This document shows, piece by piece, positions 8,682 through 17,299 of a stretch of 64,000 nucleotides of DNA; the stretch's first letter is position 1, and every line of letters starts with the position of its first letter. The notes under the pieces are model-generated. The model had not been told where the DNA came from. It worked only from the letters and a program-made list of their open reading frames with translations, and searched no databases. The stretch is from Flagellimonas oceani (GTDB taxonomy: Bacteria > Bacteroidota > Bacteroidia > Flavobacteriales > Flavobacteriaceae): NCBI RefSeq assembly GCF_011068285.1, contig NZ_CP049616.1:1158501-1222500 (forward strand). The letters are read 5' to 3'. A program made the position numbers and the translations under genes.

Positions 8682-9728
8682 ATGAAAAAAGTAGTAACCT
8701 TCGGGGAAATAATGCTTCGCTTGGCCCCACCGGGATTTTTGAGGTTCTCGCAGGCCAATAGTTTTGATGTGGTCTATGGCGGAGGGGAGTCCAATGTCGC
8801 AGTTTCCTTGGCAAACTATGGCGTGCCAGTGGATTTTGTGACCCGATTGCCAAAAAATGATATTGGGGAATGTGCCCTGATGGAGATGCGAAAGCGAGGT
8901 GTAGGTACCGATAACATTGTTTATGGAGGAGACCGCTTGGGTATTTATTTTTTGGAAACAGGTGCGGTCAGCAGGGGCAGCAAGGTGGTCTACGATAGGG
9001 CACATTCTGCCATGGCGGAGATAGAGCCTGGTATGGTAGATTGGAACAGTGTGTTCAAGGATGTGGAATGGTTCCATTGGACAGGCATCACACCGGCGAT
9101 ATCGCAGGGGGCGGCAGATGCCTGTATCGAGGCCGTGAAAATCGCAAAAAAACATGGCGTTACCATATCCACGGATTTGAACTACCGGGCCAAACTTTGG
9201 AAATATTGTGACGACACCAAGCGAGAAGAGATCATGTCCGAACTGACCTCGTATTGCGATATTGTTTTGGGAAATGAGGAGGATGCGGAAAAACACTTTG
9301 GTATCAAACCCGAAGGGCTGGACATTACCACGCAAGGCGAGCATGTAAAGGCGGATGCTTTTTTATCGGTCTGCCAACAGATGATGAAAAGGTTCCCCAA
9401 CGCAAAAAAGGTCATTACAACATTAAGGGGGTCTTTGTCAGCTTCGCACAATACATGGGCCGGCGTGCTGTATGATGGACAAGCCATGTACCAATCAAGG
9501 GAGTATCAAATCACACACATCGTGGACCGTGTCGGGGGAGGTGACTCCTTCATGGGTGGTCTTATCTATGGATTGCTGAACTGGCCCGGCGACGACCAAA
9601 AAGCATTGGACTTTGCCGTAGCGGCATCATGTTTGAAACATACCATAAAAGGGGATGCCAATTTGGCCACCGTTGCAGAAGTGGAAAAGTTAATGGGAGG
9701 CGATGCCTCTGGAAGAGTATCACGATAA
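8682..9728 (+). CDS. kdgK: 2-keto-3-deoxygluconate kinase (PfkB family)
   Basis: This PfkB-family sugar kinase of 348 residues would phosphorylate KDG to KDPG with ATP. The N-terminal GEIMLRLAPPG and GGGESNVAVSLA segments bind the sugar. The C-terminal signature DRVGGGDSFMGG holds the catalytic base D288. In canonical PfkB proteins this motif is DTxGAGD; here it is DRVGGGD, as in many KDG kinases. It sits between uxaC (15-base gap) and kdgA (9-base gap), which supports KDG over other sugars. Length is slightly above average for the family, with no insertion that looks damaging. Confidence 0.92.
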   Translation: MKKVVTFGEIMLRLAPPGFLRFSQANSFDVVYGGGESNVAVSLANYGVPVDFVTRLPKNDIGECALMEMRKRGVGTDNIVYGGDRLGIYFLETGAVSRGSKVVYDRAHSAMAEIEPGMVDWNSVFKDVEWFHWTGITPAISQGAADACIEAVKIAKKHGVTISTDLNYRAKLWKYCDDTKREEIMSELTSYCDIVLGNEEDAEKHFGIKPEGLDITTQGEHVKADAFLSVCQQMMKRFPNAKKVITTLRGSLSASHNTWAGVLYDGQAMYQSREYQITHIVDRVGGGDSFMGGLIYGLLNWPGDDQKALDFAVAASCLKHTIKGDANLATVAEVEKLMGGDASGRVSR

Positions 9729-9737
9729 AAAAACAAA

Positions 9738-10412
9738 ATGGCAAGATATTCAAGATTGGAAGTAGTTCGGGTAATGCAGGAAACCGGTATGGTTCCCTTG
9801 TTCTATCATTCCGACGTCGAAATAGGGAAAAAGGTGCTCAAGGCATGTTATGATGGCGGTGCCCGATTGTTGGAGTTCACTGCCCGTGGTGACTTTGCCT
9901 TCGAAGTTTTCTCGGAGCTGAACAAATATACAATGAAGGAGCTGCCCGGTATGATCATGGGAGTTGGTTCCATTACCGATGCAGCTGCAGCATCCATGTA
10001 CATGCAAATGGGGGCAAGCTTTGTGGTAACCCCATCTTTAAGGGAAGATATCGCCATAGTATGCAATCGCAGAAAAGTACTTTGGTCTCCGGGCTGTGGC
10101 TCTTTGACCGAGATCAACCGGGCGGAAGAATTGGGCTGTGAACTCATCAAGCTCTTTCCCGGGTCTACTTATGGCCCAGGGTTTGTAAAGGCCATTAAAG
10201 GCCCCCAGCCGTGGACAAGTATCATGCCCACCGGAGGGGTCAGTACAGAGGAGGCAAACCTTCGGGCTTGGTTTGATGCAGGAGTAACATGTGTGGGAAT
10301 GGGTTCGAAATTGATTTCCAAAGAGGTTCTGGAGCAAAAGGATTTTAAAGGATTGCAGAAAAAAGTGACGGACACCTTAAAATTGATAGAAAAAATCAGA
10401 AGAGAGAAATAA
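9738..10412 (+). CDS. kdgA: KDPG/KHG aldolase
   Basis: This class I aldolase cleaves 2-keto-3-deoxy-6-phosphogluconate to pyruvate and glyceraldehyde-3-phosphate, the last step of the pathway. The 224-residue (alpha/beta)8 protein has the family motifs LEFTARGD with the catalytic Glu, and LIKLFPG with Schiff-base lysine K138. IMPTGGVS near 160 binds phosphate. The stop codon overlaps the start of dctP by one base (TAATG). Family names for this protein include Eda and KdgA; the operon context favours a dedicated uronate enzyme. Confidence 0.94.
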   Translation: MARYSRLEVVRVMQETGMVPLFYHSDVEIGKKVLKACYDGGARLLEFTARGDFAFEVFSELNKYTMKELPGMIMGVGSITDAAAASMYMQMGASFVVTPSLREDIAIVCNRRKVLWSPGCGSLTEINRAEELGCELIKLFPGSTYGPGFVKAIKGPQPWTSIMPTGGVSTEEANLRAWFDAGVTCVGMGSKLISKEVLEQKDFKGLQKKVTDTLKLIEKIRREK

Positions 10413-11392
10413 TGAAGCACCTCAAAGCCACCATTTTATTATGCACTTTGTTTTTCGCCCTCGGTTGCGAAGAAACCTCGGGCATTAGAACAATTAGGTT
10501 GGCACATGGTCTGGACATTAACCATTCCGTGCACAGGGCCATGGTGAAAATGGGGGAAGACCTTGATAGTGTTTCAAAAGGAAAGCTCCGAATCGAAATC
10601 TACCCCAATCAACAATTGGGCACTGAACGTGAAATTCTGGAGTTGATTCAATTGGGCAGCCTTGATATGACCAAAGTGTCGGTTGCAACCCTGGAGAATT
10701 TTGCCCCGAAGACCAGAATATTGGGGCTGCCCTATCTTTTTGAGAGCAGGGAACACGCATTTGAGGTATTGGATGGTCCAATCGGACAATCATTATTGGA
10801 CAATGCCGAACAATTTAGATTGAAAGGCTTAGGGTATTACGATGCCGGGTTTAGAAGTTTTTATACCGAAAAAGAAGCCGTAACCGCCCCAGATGACCTA
10901 AAGGGGCTCAAGATAAGGGTGATGGAGAGTATTACCGCAATGGATATGGTCAAAAGTCTCGGAGGTTCCCCGACCCCCATTTCGTGGGGAGAGCTCTACA
11001 CATCCCTACAACAAGGTGTGGTGGACGGAGCGGAGAACAATCTACCTAGTTTTTATCTTTCCAAACATTATGAGGTTTGTCCGTATTATTCGCTGGACGA
11101 ACATACATTTTCGCCAGATGTCTTGATCGTTGGTACCCAGTTTTGGGATGTCCTCTCAGACCAGGAAAAAGGTTGGCTCAACAAAGCAGTAAAAAAGTCG
11201 CTGCAGCATCAGCGGAAATTGTGGGCCGAATCGGAAGCCGAAGCGTTGGAAAAAATCAAGGAAGCTGGTGTAGAGGTTTCATATCCGGATAAAAAGCCAT
11301 TTATCGAAATGACAAAGGAAATGTACCGGACCTACGAAGAGGACGAAGCGTTGAACAACATGATAGAACAAATCAAATCATTGGCAAATTGA
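10412..11392 (+). CDS. dctP: TRAP transporter solute-binding lipoprotein DctP
   Basis: This is a 326-residue extracytoplasmic binding protein of the DctP family. The signal ends in a lipobox (FALGC, C19), so it should be tethered to a membrane rather than free in the periplasm. The conserved substrate-carboxylate arginine appears as R169 in GLKIRVMES, followed by the helix motif WGELYTSLQQGVVDGAENN. In a glucuronate operon the likely ligand is a uronate or a small uronide. It overlaps kdgA upstream and dctQ downstream by one base each, so stoichiometry is probably set by coupled translation. Confidence 0.93.
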   Translation: MKHLKATILLCTLFFALGCEETSGIRTIRLAHGLDINHSVHRAMVKMGEDLDSVSKGKLRIEIYPNQQLGTEREILELIQLGSLDMTKVSVATLENFAPKTRILGLPYLFESREHAFEVLDGPIGQSLLDNAEQFRLKGLGYYDAGFRSFYTEKEAVTAPDDLKGLKIRVMESITAMDMVKSLGGSPTPISWGELYTSLQQGVVDGAENNLPSFYLSKHYEVCPYYSLDEHTFSPDVLIVGTQFWDVLSDQEKGWLNKAVKKSLQHQRKLWAESEAEALEKIKEAGVEVSYPDKKPFIEMTKEMYRTYEEDEALNNMIEQIKSLAN

Positions 11393-11850
11393 TGGGACTC
11401 AAAAGGACAGTGGAAAATATTTTGGCTCACTTGCTGGTATTGTTAATGAGCCTTATGGTACTTAATGTGCTTTGGCAGGTGTTCAGTAGATATGTTCTGG
11501 GTACACCAAGTGCCTTTACGGATGAGCTTGCCAGATTTCTTATGATCTGGTTGGGATTATTGGGAGCGGCATATGTGTCGGGGAAAAATGGTCATGTGGC
11601 CATAGATGTATTGGCCAAACGGGCCAATGCCAAAAATCAAAGAGTATTAAAAAGAGCAGTGTCCGGTTTTATTATCCTCTTCTGTATGGCGGCAATGGTG
11701 ATAGGCGGCGGATGGTTGGTGTACACTACCTACGAACTCAAACAGCACTCCCCTGCATTGGGGTTGCCCTTGGCCTATGTATATGTCGTGATTCCCTTGA
11801 GCGGATTGATAGTGACCTATAACAAAGTCGTGGATATAATAACGGATTGA
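11392..11850 (+). CDS. dctQ: TRAP transporter small permease DctQ
   Basis: This 152-residue membrane protein has four predicted transmembrane helices, the usual DctQ size and topology. Typical motifs are NVLWQVFSRYVLGTPSAFTDELARFLMIWLGLLGAA in the first half (helix 1, then the conserved E before helix 2) and the SPALGLPLAYVY segment before the last helix. I start it at the ATG that overlaps the dctP stop by one base (TGATG); a TTG three bases earlier is less likely. It pairs with the DctM gene six bases downstream. Confidence 0.92.
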   Translation: MGLKRTVENILAHLLVLLMSLMVLNVLWQVFSRYVLGTPSAFTDELARFLMIWLGLLGAAYVSGKNGHVAIDVLAKRANAKNQRVLKRAVSGFIILFCMAAMVIGGGWLVYTTYELKQHSPALGLPLAYVYVVIPLSGLIVTYNKVVDIITD

Positions 11851-11855
11851 GTCTT

Positions 11856-13151
11856 ATGGAATATATACCCTTGCTAGTTTTGATCATCAGTTTTGTGGGG
11901 CTTTTGGCCATTGGCACTCCTGTGGCCTGGAGCATAGCCATTTCATCTATGTTGACCCTACTGGTCAGTTTACCCATGCTGCCCGCATTCGCCACCATAT
12001 CCCAACGAATGGCCACGGGCTTGGATAGTTTCGCCCTGTTGGCGATTCCATTTTTTATATTGTCAGGCGAACTGATGAACCACGGTGGAATTGCCCACCG
12101 TTTGATAGCTTTTGCCAAAAGCTTGGTGGGTGCATTGCCCGGAGGGCTTGCCCTGATCAATATTATATCGGCGATGTTCATGGGCGCCATTGCAGGTTCG
12201 GCCATGGCCTCTGCCTCTGCCATGGGAAGCATTCTAGGACCGGAAATGGAAAAAGAAGGCTATGATAAGGGTTTTTCGGTATCCGTCAACATTACCTCGG
12301 CCACAACAGGTTTGGTAATTCCTCCAAGCAATGTATTGATCGTGTATTCCTTGGCAAGTGGAGGTGCATCCATTGCCGCTCTTTTCTTGGCCGGTTACAT
12401 CCCAGGTTTGATCACCGGCTTATTGTTGATGGTGGTCGCCATGTTCTGGGCCAAGAAGAAAGGCTACGGAAAGGGACAACGAAGCTCATTAAAACAGGTT
12501 TTTAAAACGTTTGTTGATGCCGTACCAAGCCTGTTCCTATTGGTTTTGGTCATTGGGGGCATCGTGGCCGGTGTGTTTACCGCCACCGAAGCTTCCGCCA
12601 TTGCCGTGCTATACAGTATGATACTGGGCTTTGTCTATAAAGAGATAACGTTCAAAAAACTGCCCCATATCTTTTTGAATGCTTCGGCCACCACCGCTGT
12701 TGTTATGCTTTTGATAGCGGCCTCCATGAGCATGTCGTGGGCACTTTCCTTTGAGCATATACCGCAGGAAATCAGTTCAGGACTATTGTCTGTTACCGAT
12801 AACAAGATTGCCCTGTTGCTCATCATAAATATAATCTTGCTGATAGTGGGTATATTTATGGACATTACCCCGGCCGTGCTCATATTTACCCCGATATTTT
12901 TGCCCATTGTCACCAAATTGGGGATAGACCCGGTGCATTTTGGCATCATTATGATCTTGAACCTTTGCATAGGACTCTGTACACCTCCGGTGGGCTCGGT
13001 ACTCTTTGTAGGCGTGGGTGTGGCAAAAACATCCATCGAAAAAGTGATTAGGCCCCTGTTGCCCTTGTTTGCGGCCATGATACTGGCACTTTTTCTGATT
13101 ACCTATATTCCAGAGTTGGCCTTGTGGTTGCCCGGTCTTTTTGGTCTATAA
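11856..13151 (+). CDS. dctM: TRAP transporter large permease DctM
   Basis: This is the ion-coupled large permease of the TRAP system, about 431 residues with 11-12 hydrophobic helices. DctM features include IPFFILSGELMNHGGIAHRL, the AGSAMASASAMGSI loop, ITSATTGLVIPPSN and NLCIGLCTPPVGSVLFVG. ATG 11856 is chosen over an upstream TTG that overlaps dctQ. With DctP and DctQ it would drive uptake of a carboxylated sugar using the Na+ gradient, which suits a marine organism. A 29-base gap separates it from the DUF1080 gene. Confidence 0.94.
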   Translation: MEYIPLLVLIISFVGLLAIGTPVAWSIAISSMLTLLVSLPMLPAFATISQRMATGLDSFALLAIPFFILSGELMNHGGIAHRLIAFAKSLVGALPGGLALINIISAMFMGAIAGSAMASASAMGSILGPEMEKEGYDKGFSVSVNITSATTGLVIPPSNVLIVYSLASGGASIAALFLAGYIPGLITGLLLMVVAMFWAKKKGYGKGQRSSLKQVFKTFVDAVPSLFLLVLVIGGIVAGVFTATEASAIAVLYSMILGFVYKEITFKKLPHIFLNASATTAVVMLLIAASMSMSWALSFEHIPQEISSGLLSVTDNKIALLLIINIILLIVGIFMDITPAVLIFTPIFLPIVTKLGIDPVHFGIIMILNLCIGLCTPPVGSVLFVGVGVAKTSIEKVIRPLLPLFAAMILALFLITYIPELALWLPGLFGL

Positions 13152-13180
13152 ATCGAATTGTAGAATATAATTTTTAACTA

Positions 13181-14551
13181 ATGACACATAAAATGAACAA
13201 ACTAAAACTAGGCGTCTTGGCATTGCTACTGTGTTGGGCATGTGCCGACGCACCCAAAGATGATACTCCGTGGATTGAATTGTCCGATGGAACGCTTAAC
13301 GGATGGAACCAAAAGGGCGGAAAAGCCAATTATGAGGTAAAAGAGGATGCCATTGTGGGGTCCACTGTCCATGATACGCCCAATTCCTTTTTGACCACGG
13401 ATAAGATGTACGACGATTTTATCTTGGAGCTGGATTACAAAGTGGATTCCACCATGAATTCGGGAATCCAAATACGGAGCAATAGCTTTCCCCATTATCA
13501 AAATGGGAGGGTGCATGGCTATCAGATTGAGATAGACCCATCGGACCGGGCATGGAGTGCCGGAATCTACGATGAAGGGCGAAGAGGTTGGCTCGTAACC
13601 TTGGAAGATAATCCTGAGGCACAAAAGGCCTTCAAGCAAAACGATTGGAACCACTATCGCATCGAGGCCATCGGAGATACGATCCAAACCTGGATCAACG
13701 GGGTTCCAGCGGCACATTTGATCGATGACAAAACAGCAAGCGGCTTTATTGCGCTTCAGGTGCACAGTATTGGCAAAGATCAGAAGGCGGGAACGGAGAT
13801 AGCCTGGAAAAATGTCAAAATCTTGACGGACAGTCTTTCAAAATACAGTAAAGAAATGCCCTTGGCCCCGGTTGTGACCAAAAATCAACTGACCATTGAT
13901 GAGCAAAAAAATGGATGGCAAATGTTATGGGACGGCGAGACCACCGTAGGTTGGCGCGGTGCCCGATTGGATGATTTTCCAGATAAAGGTTGGGAAATCA
14001 AGGACGGTATATTGACCGTGCTGTCCTCTGGGGGGGAAGAATCCGCCGCCGGTGGGGATATTGTGACCACGGAGCTGTACGGGGACTTTGAATTGAAAGT
14101 GGATTTCAAATTAACGGAAGGTGCCAATAGTGGTATAAAATATTATGTGGACACGGATTTGAACAAGGGACCCGGCTCCTCAATTGGTTTGGAATATCAA
14201 ATTTTGGACGATGAAAGGCATCCCGATGCAAAATTGGGGAATCATGAAGGTAGTCGCACCGTAGCATCTTTGTACGATCTTATTCAAGCTGATATCAATA
14301 AGCCCATCAATCCGATCGGAGAATGGAACACCGCCCATATTATCTCTAAGGACAACCATGTGGAACATTGGCTCAATGGCACAAAGGTTTTGGAGTACGA
14401 ACGAAAAAGCGATGCATATCGCAAACTGGTATCCGAAAGCAAGTACGAGAAATGGCCCAACTTTGGTGAGGCCGATAAAGGTCATATATTGTTACAGGAC
14501 CATGGGGACCACGTAAGTTTTAAGAACATCAAAATAAAACCAATTGACTAA
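13181..14551 (+). CDS. Lipoprotein with two DUF1080 (3-keto-disaccharide hydrolase) domains
   Basis: The 456-residue exported protein has a lipobox-like LLCWAC ending at C21 (ATG at 13181; ATG 13193 is an equally good start). Two tandem copies of the DUF1080 concanavalin-like fold follow, about 28-215 (IELSDGTLNGWNQKG) and 243-456 (QMLWDGETTVGWRG). Both repeat the NSGIQIRS / NSGIKYYV core and end in a KNVKI / KNIKI strand. Pfam names this domain 3-keto-disaccharide hydrolase. It is followed directly by two Gfo/Idh/MocA genes, and its stop lies 10 bases before the next start. A role in cleaving 3-oxo-glycosides at the cell surface or in the periplasm is inferred. Confidence 0.88.
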   Translation: MTHKMNKLKLGVLALLLCWACADAPKDDTPWIELSDGTLNGWNQKGGKANYEVKEDAIVGSTVHDTPNSFLTTDKMYDDFILELDYKVDSTMNSGIQIRSNSFPHYQNGRVHGYQIEIDPSDRAWSAGIYDEGRRGWLVTLEDNPEAQKAFKQNDWNHYRIEAIGDTIQTWINGVPAAHLIDDKTASGFIALQVHSIGKDQKAGTEIAWKNVKILTDSLSKYSKEMPLAPVVTKNQLTIDEQKNGWQMLWDGETTVGWRGARLDDFPDKGWEIKDGILTVLSSGGEESAAGGDIVTTELYGDFELKVDFKLTEGANSGIKYYVDTDLNKGPGSSIGLEYQILDDERHPDAKLGNHEGSRTVASLYDLIQADINKPINPIGEWNTAHIISKDNHVEHWLNGTKVLEYERKSDAYRKLVSESKYEKWPNFGEADKGHILLQDHGDHVSFKNIKIKPID

Positions 14552-14561
14552 ATATAAATGT

Positions 14562-15902
14562 ATGGGAGCGCGAAGAGACTTTATCAAGAAAACAACGGTC
14601 GCTGCCATTGGCATGGGACTACCGGGTAGCATCAATGCCATGACGGCCAAGAGTTATAACAATATTTTAGGGGCAAATGATAGAATCCATGTTGCTCTTC
14701 AAGGTTTGGGCAGGCGATATGGAGCCTATATTCCTTCCATAGCGGCTAAGCAAAACAATGTGCGCCTGGACTATCTATGCGATGTTCGGGGCAGCCAATT
14801 GGAAAAAGCGGCAAAATATGTATCCGAACAAATATCATATAATCCCAAGCAGGAAAAGGATATCAAAAAAATTCTTGAGGACAAGGATGTGGATGCGATT
14901 TTTATGGCAACGCCCGATCATTGGCACACACCGGGAGCCTGTATGGCCATGGAAGCCGGGAAACACGTTTATTTGGAAAAGCCCTGCAGCCATAATCCCC
15001 ATGAGAATGAAATAGTGGTCGCGTTTCAAAAAAAGTACGATAAGGTGGTCCAAATGGGCAATCAGCAACGATCGTCACCACAGAGTATCGAAATCATCAA
15101 CGATATCCATAAAGGAATTATTGGCAAGGCCTACAAAGCAATAGCTTTCTATACCAATGGCAGGGGAGAAGTTCCAGTACCTGTAAAGACCGCACCGCCA
15201 GAGGACTTGGATTGGGAACTGTTCCAAGGGCCCGCTCCAAGAAAAGCGTATGAGCACGATACCTGGGACTATAACTGGCATTGGTACGGTTGGGATTATG
15301 GCACCGCCGAAATGGGCAACAATGCAACCCACGAACTGGATATAGCCCGATGGGCGTTGGATGTAAAATATCCGGAATATGTGGATGTGATCGCTGGAAA
15401 AGAGCAATTTATGGATGACGGATGGGAAATGTACGACACCATGGAGGCGACCTATGCGTTTGCCGATGATAAGATAATTCAATGGGATGGGAGCAGTAGG
15501 AACGGCTATTCCAAATACGGTCGTGGTCGAGGCACCCTTATTTATGGTTCCGAGGGTTCGGTAATGGTGGACCGTGACGGATATGAACTGTACGACCTCA
15601 AGGGGCAATTGATCAAGGAAAATAAATCCGACGGCAATGAAGGAGGAACCGCTCTTGGGGGTGGAGGAGACCTGTCAACTAGGCATGCAGTGAATTTCTT
15701 TAATGCCATTAGAGGAAAAGAAGCGTTGACATCACATATCGAAGTGGGGGCCATTTCGCAAATGTTGACACACTATGCCAATATAGCCTATCGCATCGAT
15801 AAAGGCTTTAATGTGGATGGAAACACGGGCAGGATATTTGATCGGGAAGGCATGGAGCTTTGGAAACGAACATATGAACCTGGGTGGGAACCAAAACTTT
15901 AA
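14562..15902 (+). CDS. Tat-exported Gfo/Idh/MocA family oxidoreductase (1)
   Basis: This is a 446-residue NAD(P)-dependent oxidoreductase-fold protein. It begins with a twin-arginine signal (ARRDFIKKTT, then a hydrophobic run ending SINA), so it should act in the periplasm with a pre-bound cofactor. The Rossmann part carries VALQGLGRR, ATPDHWHTPG and the catalytic-type E139-K140-P141 (LEKPCS). The C-terminal beta sheet contains GTAEMGNNATHELDIARWAL. I start it at ATG 14562, since the Tat motif follows immediately. It may oxidise or reduce a sugar C3, or act redox-neutrally as in NAD-recycling lyases. The substrate is unknown. Confidence 0.9.
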   Translation: MGARRDFIKKTTVAAIGMGLPGSINAMTAKSYNNILGANDRIHVALQGLGRRYGAYIPSIAAKQNNVRLDYLCDVRGSQLEKAAKYVSEQISYNPKQEKDIKKILEDKDVDAIFMATPDHWHTPGACMAMEAGKHVYLEKPCSHNPHENEIVVAFQKKYDKVVQMGNQQRSSPQSIEIINDIHKGIIGKAYKAIAFYTNGRGEVPVPVKTAPPEDLDWELFQGPAPRKAYEHDTWDYNWHWYGWDYGTAEMGNNATHELDIARWALDVKYPEYVDVIAGKEQFMDDGWEMYDTMEATYAFADDKIIQWDGSSRNGYSKYGRGRGTLIYGSEGSVMVDRDGYELYDLKGQLIKENKSDGNEGGTALGGGGDLSTRHAVNFFNAIRGKEALTSHIEVGAISQMLTHYANIAYRIDKGFNVDGNTGRIFDREGMELWKRTYEPGWEPKL

Positions 15903-17075
15903 ATGGATATGAAGCGAAGAGATTTTGTAGTAAAAAGTAGTTTGGCCGGTTCTGCCGCCTTGTATGCCCCAACGGTACTTGCCTACGGAACCCCCAGTGC
16001 GAACGAAACTATCAATGTGGGGGTCATTGGAACAGGAGACCGGGGCGGCGGACTCATTCCATTTATCAACCAGATTCCCAATATGCGGGTCGTTGCCTGT
16101 TGCGATATCATCCCCTTTAGACTTAGTTCGGGACTTTCAAAAGTAGAAGGAAAGGCCAAGGGCTATTCCGATTATAAAAAAATGTTGGAAGACAAGGATG
16201 TGGATGCTGTTTTGGTGGCGACCCCGTTCAGTACACACTCCAAAATCGTTGTTGATGCCCTAAAAGCGGGAAAACACGTGTATGGGGAAAAGACCATGGC
16301 AAAGGGATACGAGGGGATAGAAGAATTGGTGGCGGCGGCCGAAGCATCAAACGGTATATTTCAAGCAGGACACCAATACCATAGTTCCCGTTTGTATTCG
16401 CATGTCGTTGATGAGATCAAAAATGGTAAGATAGGCAAGATAACGGCTTTTGAGTGCCAATGGAACCGAAACGGCAATTGGCGACGCCCTGTTCCTGACC
16501 CAAAATGGGAGCGTATGATCAATTGGCGCATGTACAAGGAATTTTCAGGGGGTCTTTTGGCCGAACTTTGTTCGCATCAATTGGATTTTGCCAACTGGGT
16601 AATGGGTGCCATGCCCGAAAAGGTGATGGGCGTTGGTGGTATCGATTACTGGAAAGATGGTAGGGAAACCTATGACAATATCCATCTTATCTACAGCTAT
16701 CCAGAAGGGGTACGGGCATCGTTTACCTGCCTTACCAGTAATGCCATGGGCGACTACAAGGTCAAGGTAATGGGGGACAAGGGGACCTATATTTTGGATT
16801 ACGTCAAGGCTTGGTACTATCCAGAGGGTAGTTACCAGAAAGAGATCGGTGAGGTCGATGGTGTTTCGGGGGCCACCTTAAACTGGGACCAGGGCAAGGG
16901 CATACCCTTAAAGTTTGATCATGAAGATCCAAGCAAACAGGCCTTGATTGACTTCAGGGACAACATCGTGAACAATACCTTACCGGTTTCCAATGCCAAA
17001 ACGGGCGCCATGGCCGCAACTTGTGTGCAAATGGGATTGGATGCTATGTATAACGATAAAATTGTGGTCAGATGA
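15903..17075 (+). CDS. Tat-exported Gfo/Idh/MocA family oxidoreductase (2)
   Basis: The 390-residue homologue follows the previous gene with no gap. It too has a Tat signal (MKRRDFVVKSS; Ala-rich hydrophobic core to about residue 30) and a Rossmann fold (VGVIGTGDRGGG). The usual EKP motif is altered to E129-K130-T131 (GEKTMAK). K130, the expected catalytic lysine, is kept. The second half has GGLLAELCSHQLDFANWV with the family histidine. Two different exported members in tandem behind a DUF1080 protein suggest successive or paired steps on one sugar. It is the last gene of the uronate operon. Confidence 0.9.
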   Translation: MDMKRRDFVVKSSLAGSAALYAPTVLAYGTPSANETINVGVIGTGDRGGGLIPFINQIPNMRVVACCDIIPFRLSSGLSKVEGKAKGYSDYKKMLEDKDVDAVLVATPFSTHSKIVVDALKAGKHVYGEKTMAKGYEGIEELVAAAEASNGIFQAGHQYHSSRLYSHVVDEIKNGKIGKITAFECQWNRNGNWRRPVPDPKWERMINWRMYKEFSGGLLAELCSHQLDFANWVMGAMPEKVMGVGGIDYWKDGRETYDNIHLIYSYPEGVRASFTCLTSNAMGDYKVKVMGDKGTYILDYVKAWYYPEGSYQKEIGEVDGVSGATLNWDQGKGIPLKFDHEDPSKQALIDFRDNIVNNTLPVSNAKTGAMAATCVQMGLDAMYNDKIVVR

Positions 17076-17092
17076 TGGAATTTTGACCATTT

Positions 17093-17115
17093 AAAAATCA
17101 ATGTGATGGATTTTT
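17093..17115 (+). terminator. Weak hairpin after the uronate operon
   Basis: A 7-bp stem (AAAAATC / GATTTTT) with a nine-base loop ends in a run of T, 17 bases after the last stop codon of the operon. It is the only terminator-like structure there, but the stem is short and AT-rich. Confidence 0.3.
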
Positions 17116-17299
17116 ATGAGATGATTTAATACAGGTCGGCTTTGCGAAAAGTCAAGAACCTGTTTTCATTAAGATAGTATAATATATTTCGTATCTCTTT
17201 TGAAAATCAATCCAAGATTCCCTACATTCATCAAATGTATGTGCTATTCGAAACCTGTACTTGGTGCGCCCCAATTTCAAAACACTTGGATTACGGTGT
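17116..17299. other. Intergenic region
   Basis: This is a non-coding AT-rich stretch before the membrane-protein gene. It may carry that gene's promoter; no consensus match, repeat or RNA gene was found. Confidence 0.3.

Noticed and set aside
9738..10412. Eda of the Entner-Doudoroff pathway (with Edd)
   Set aside because: No edd or 6-phosphogluconate gene is near; the position in the glucuronate operon explains the aldolase fully.
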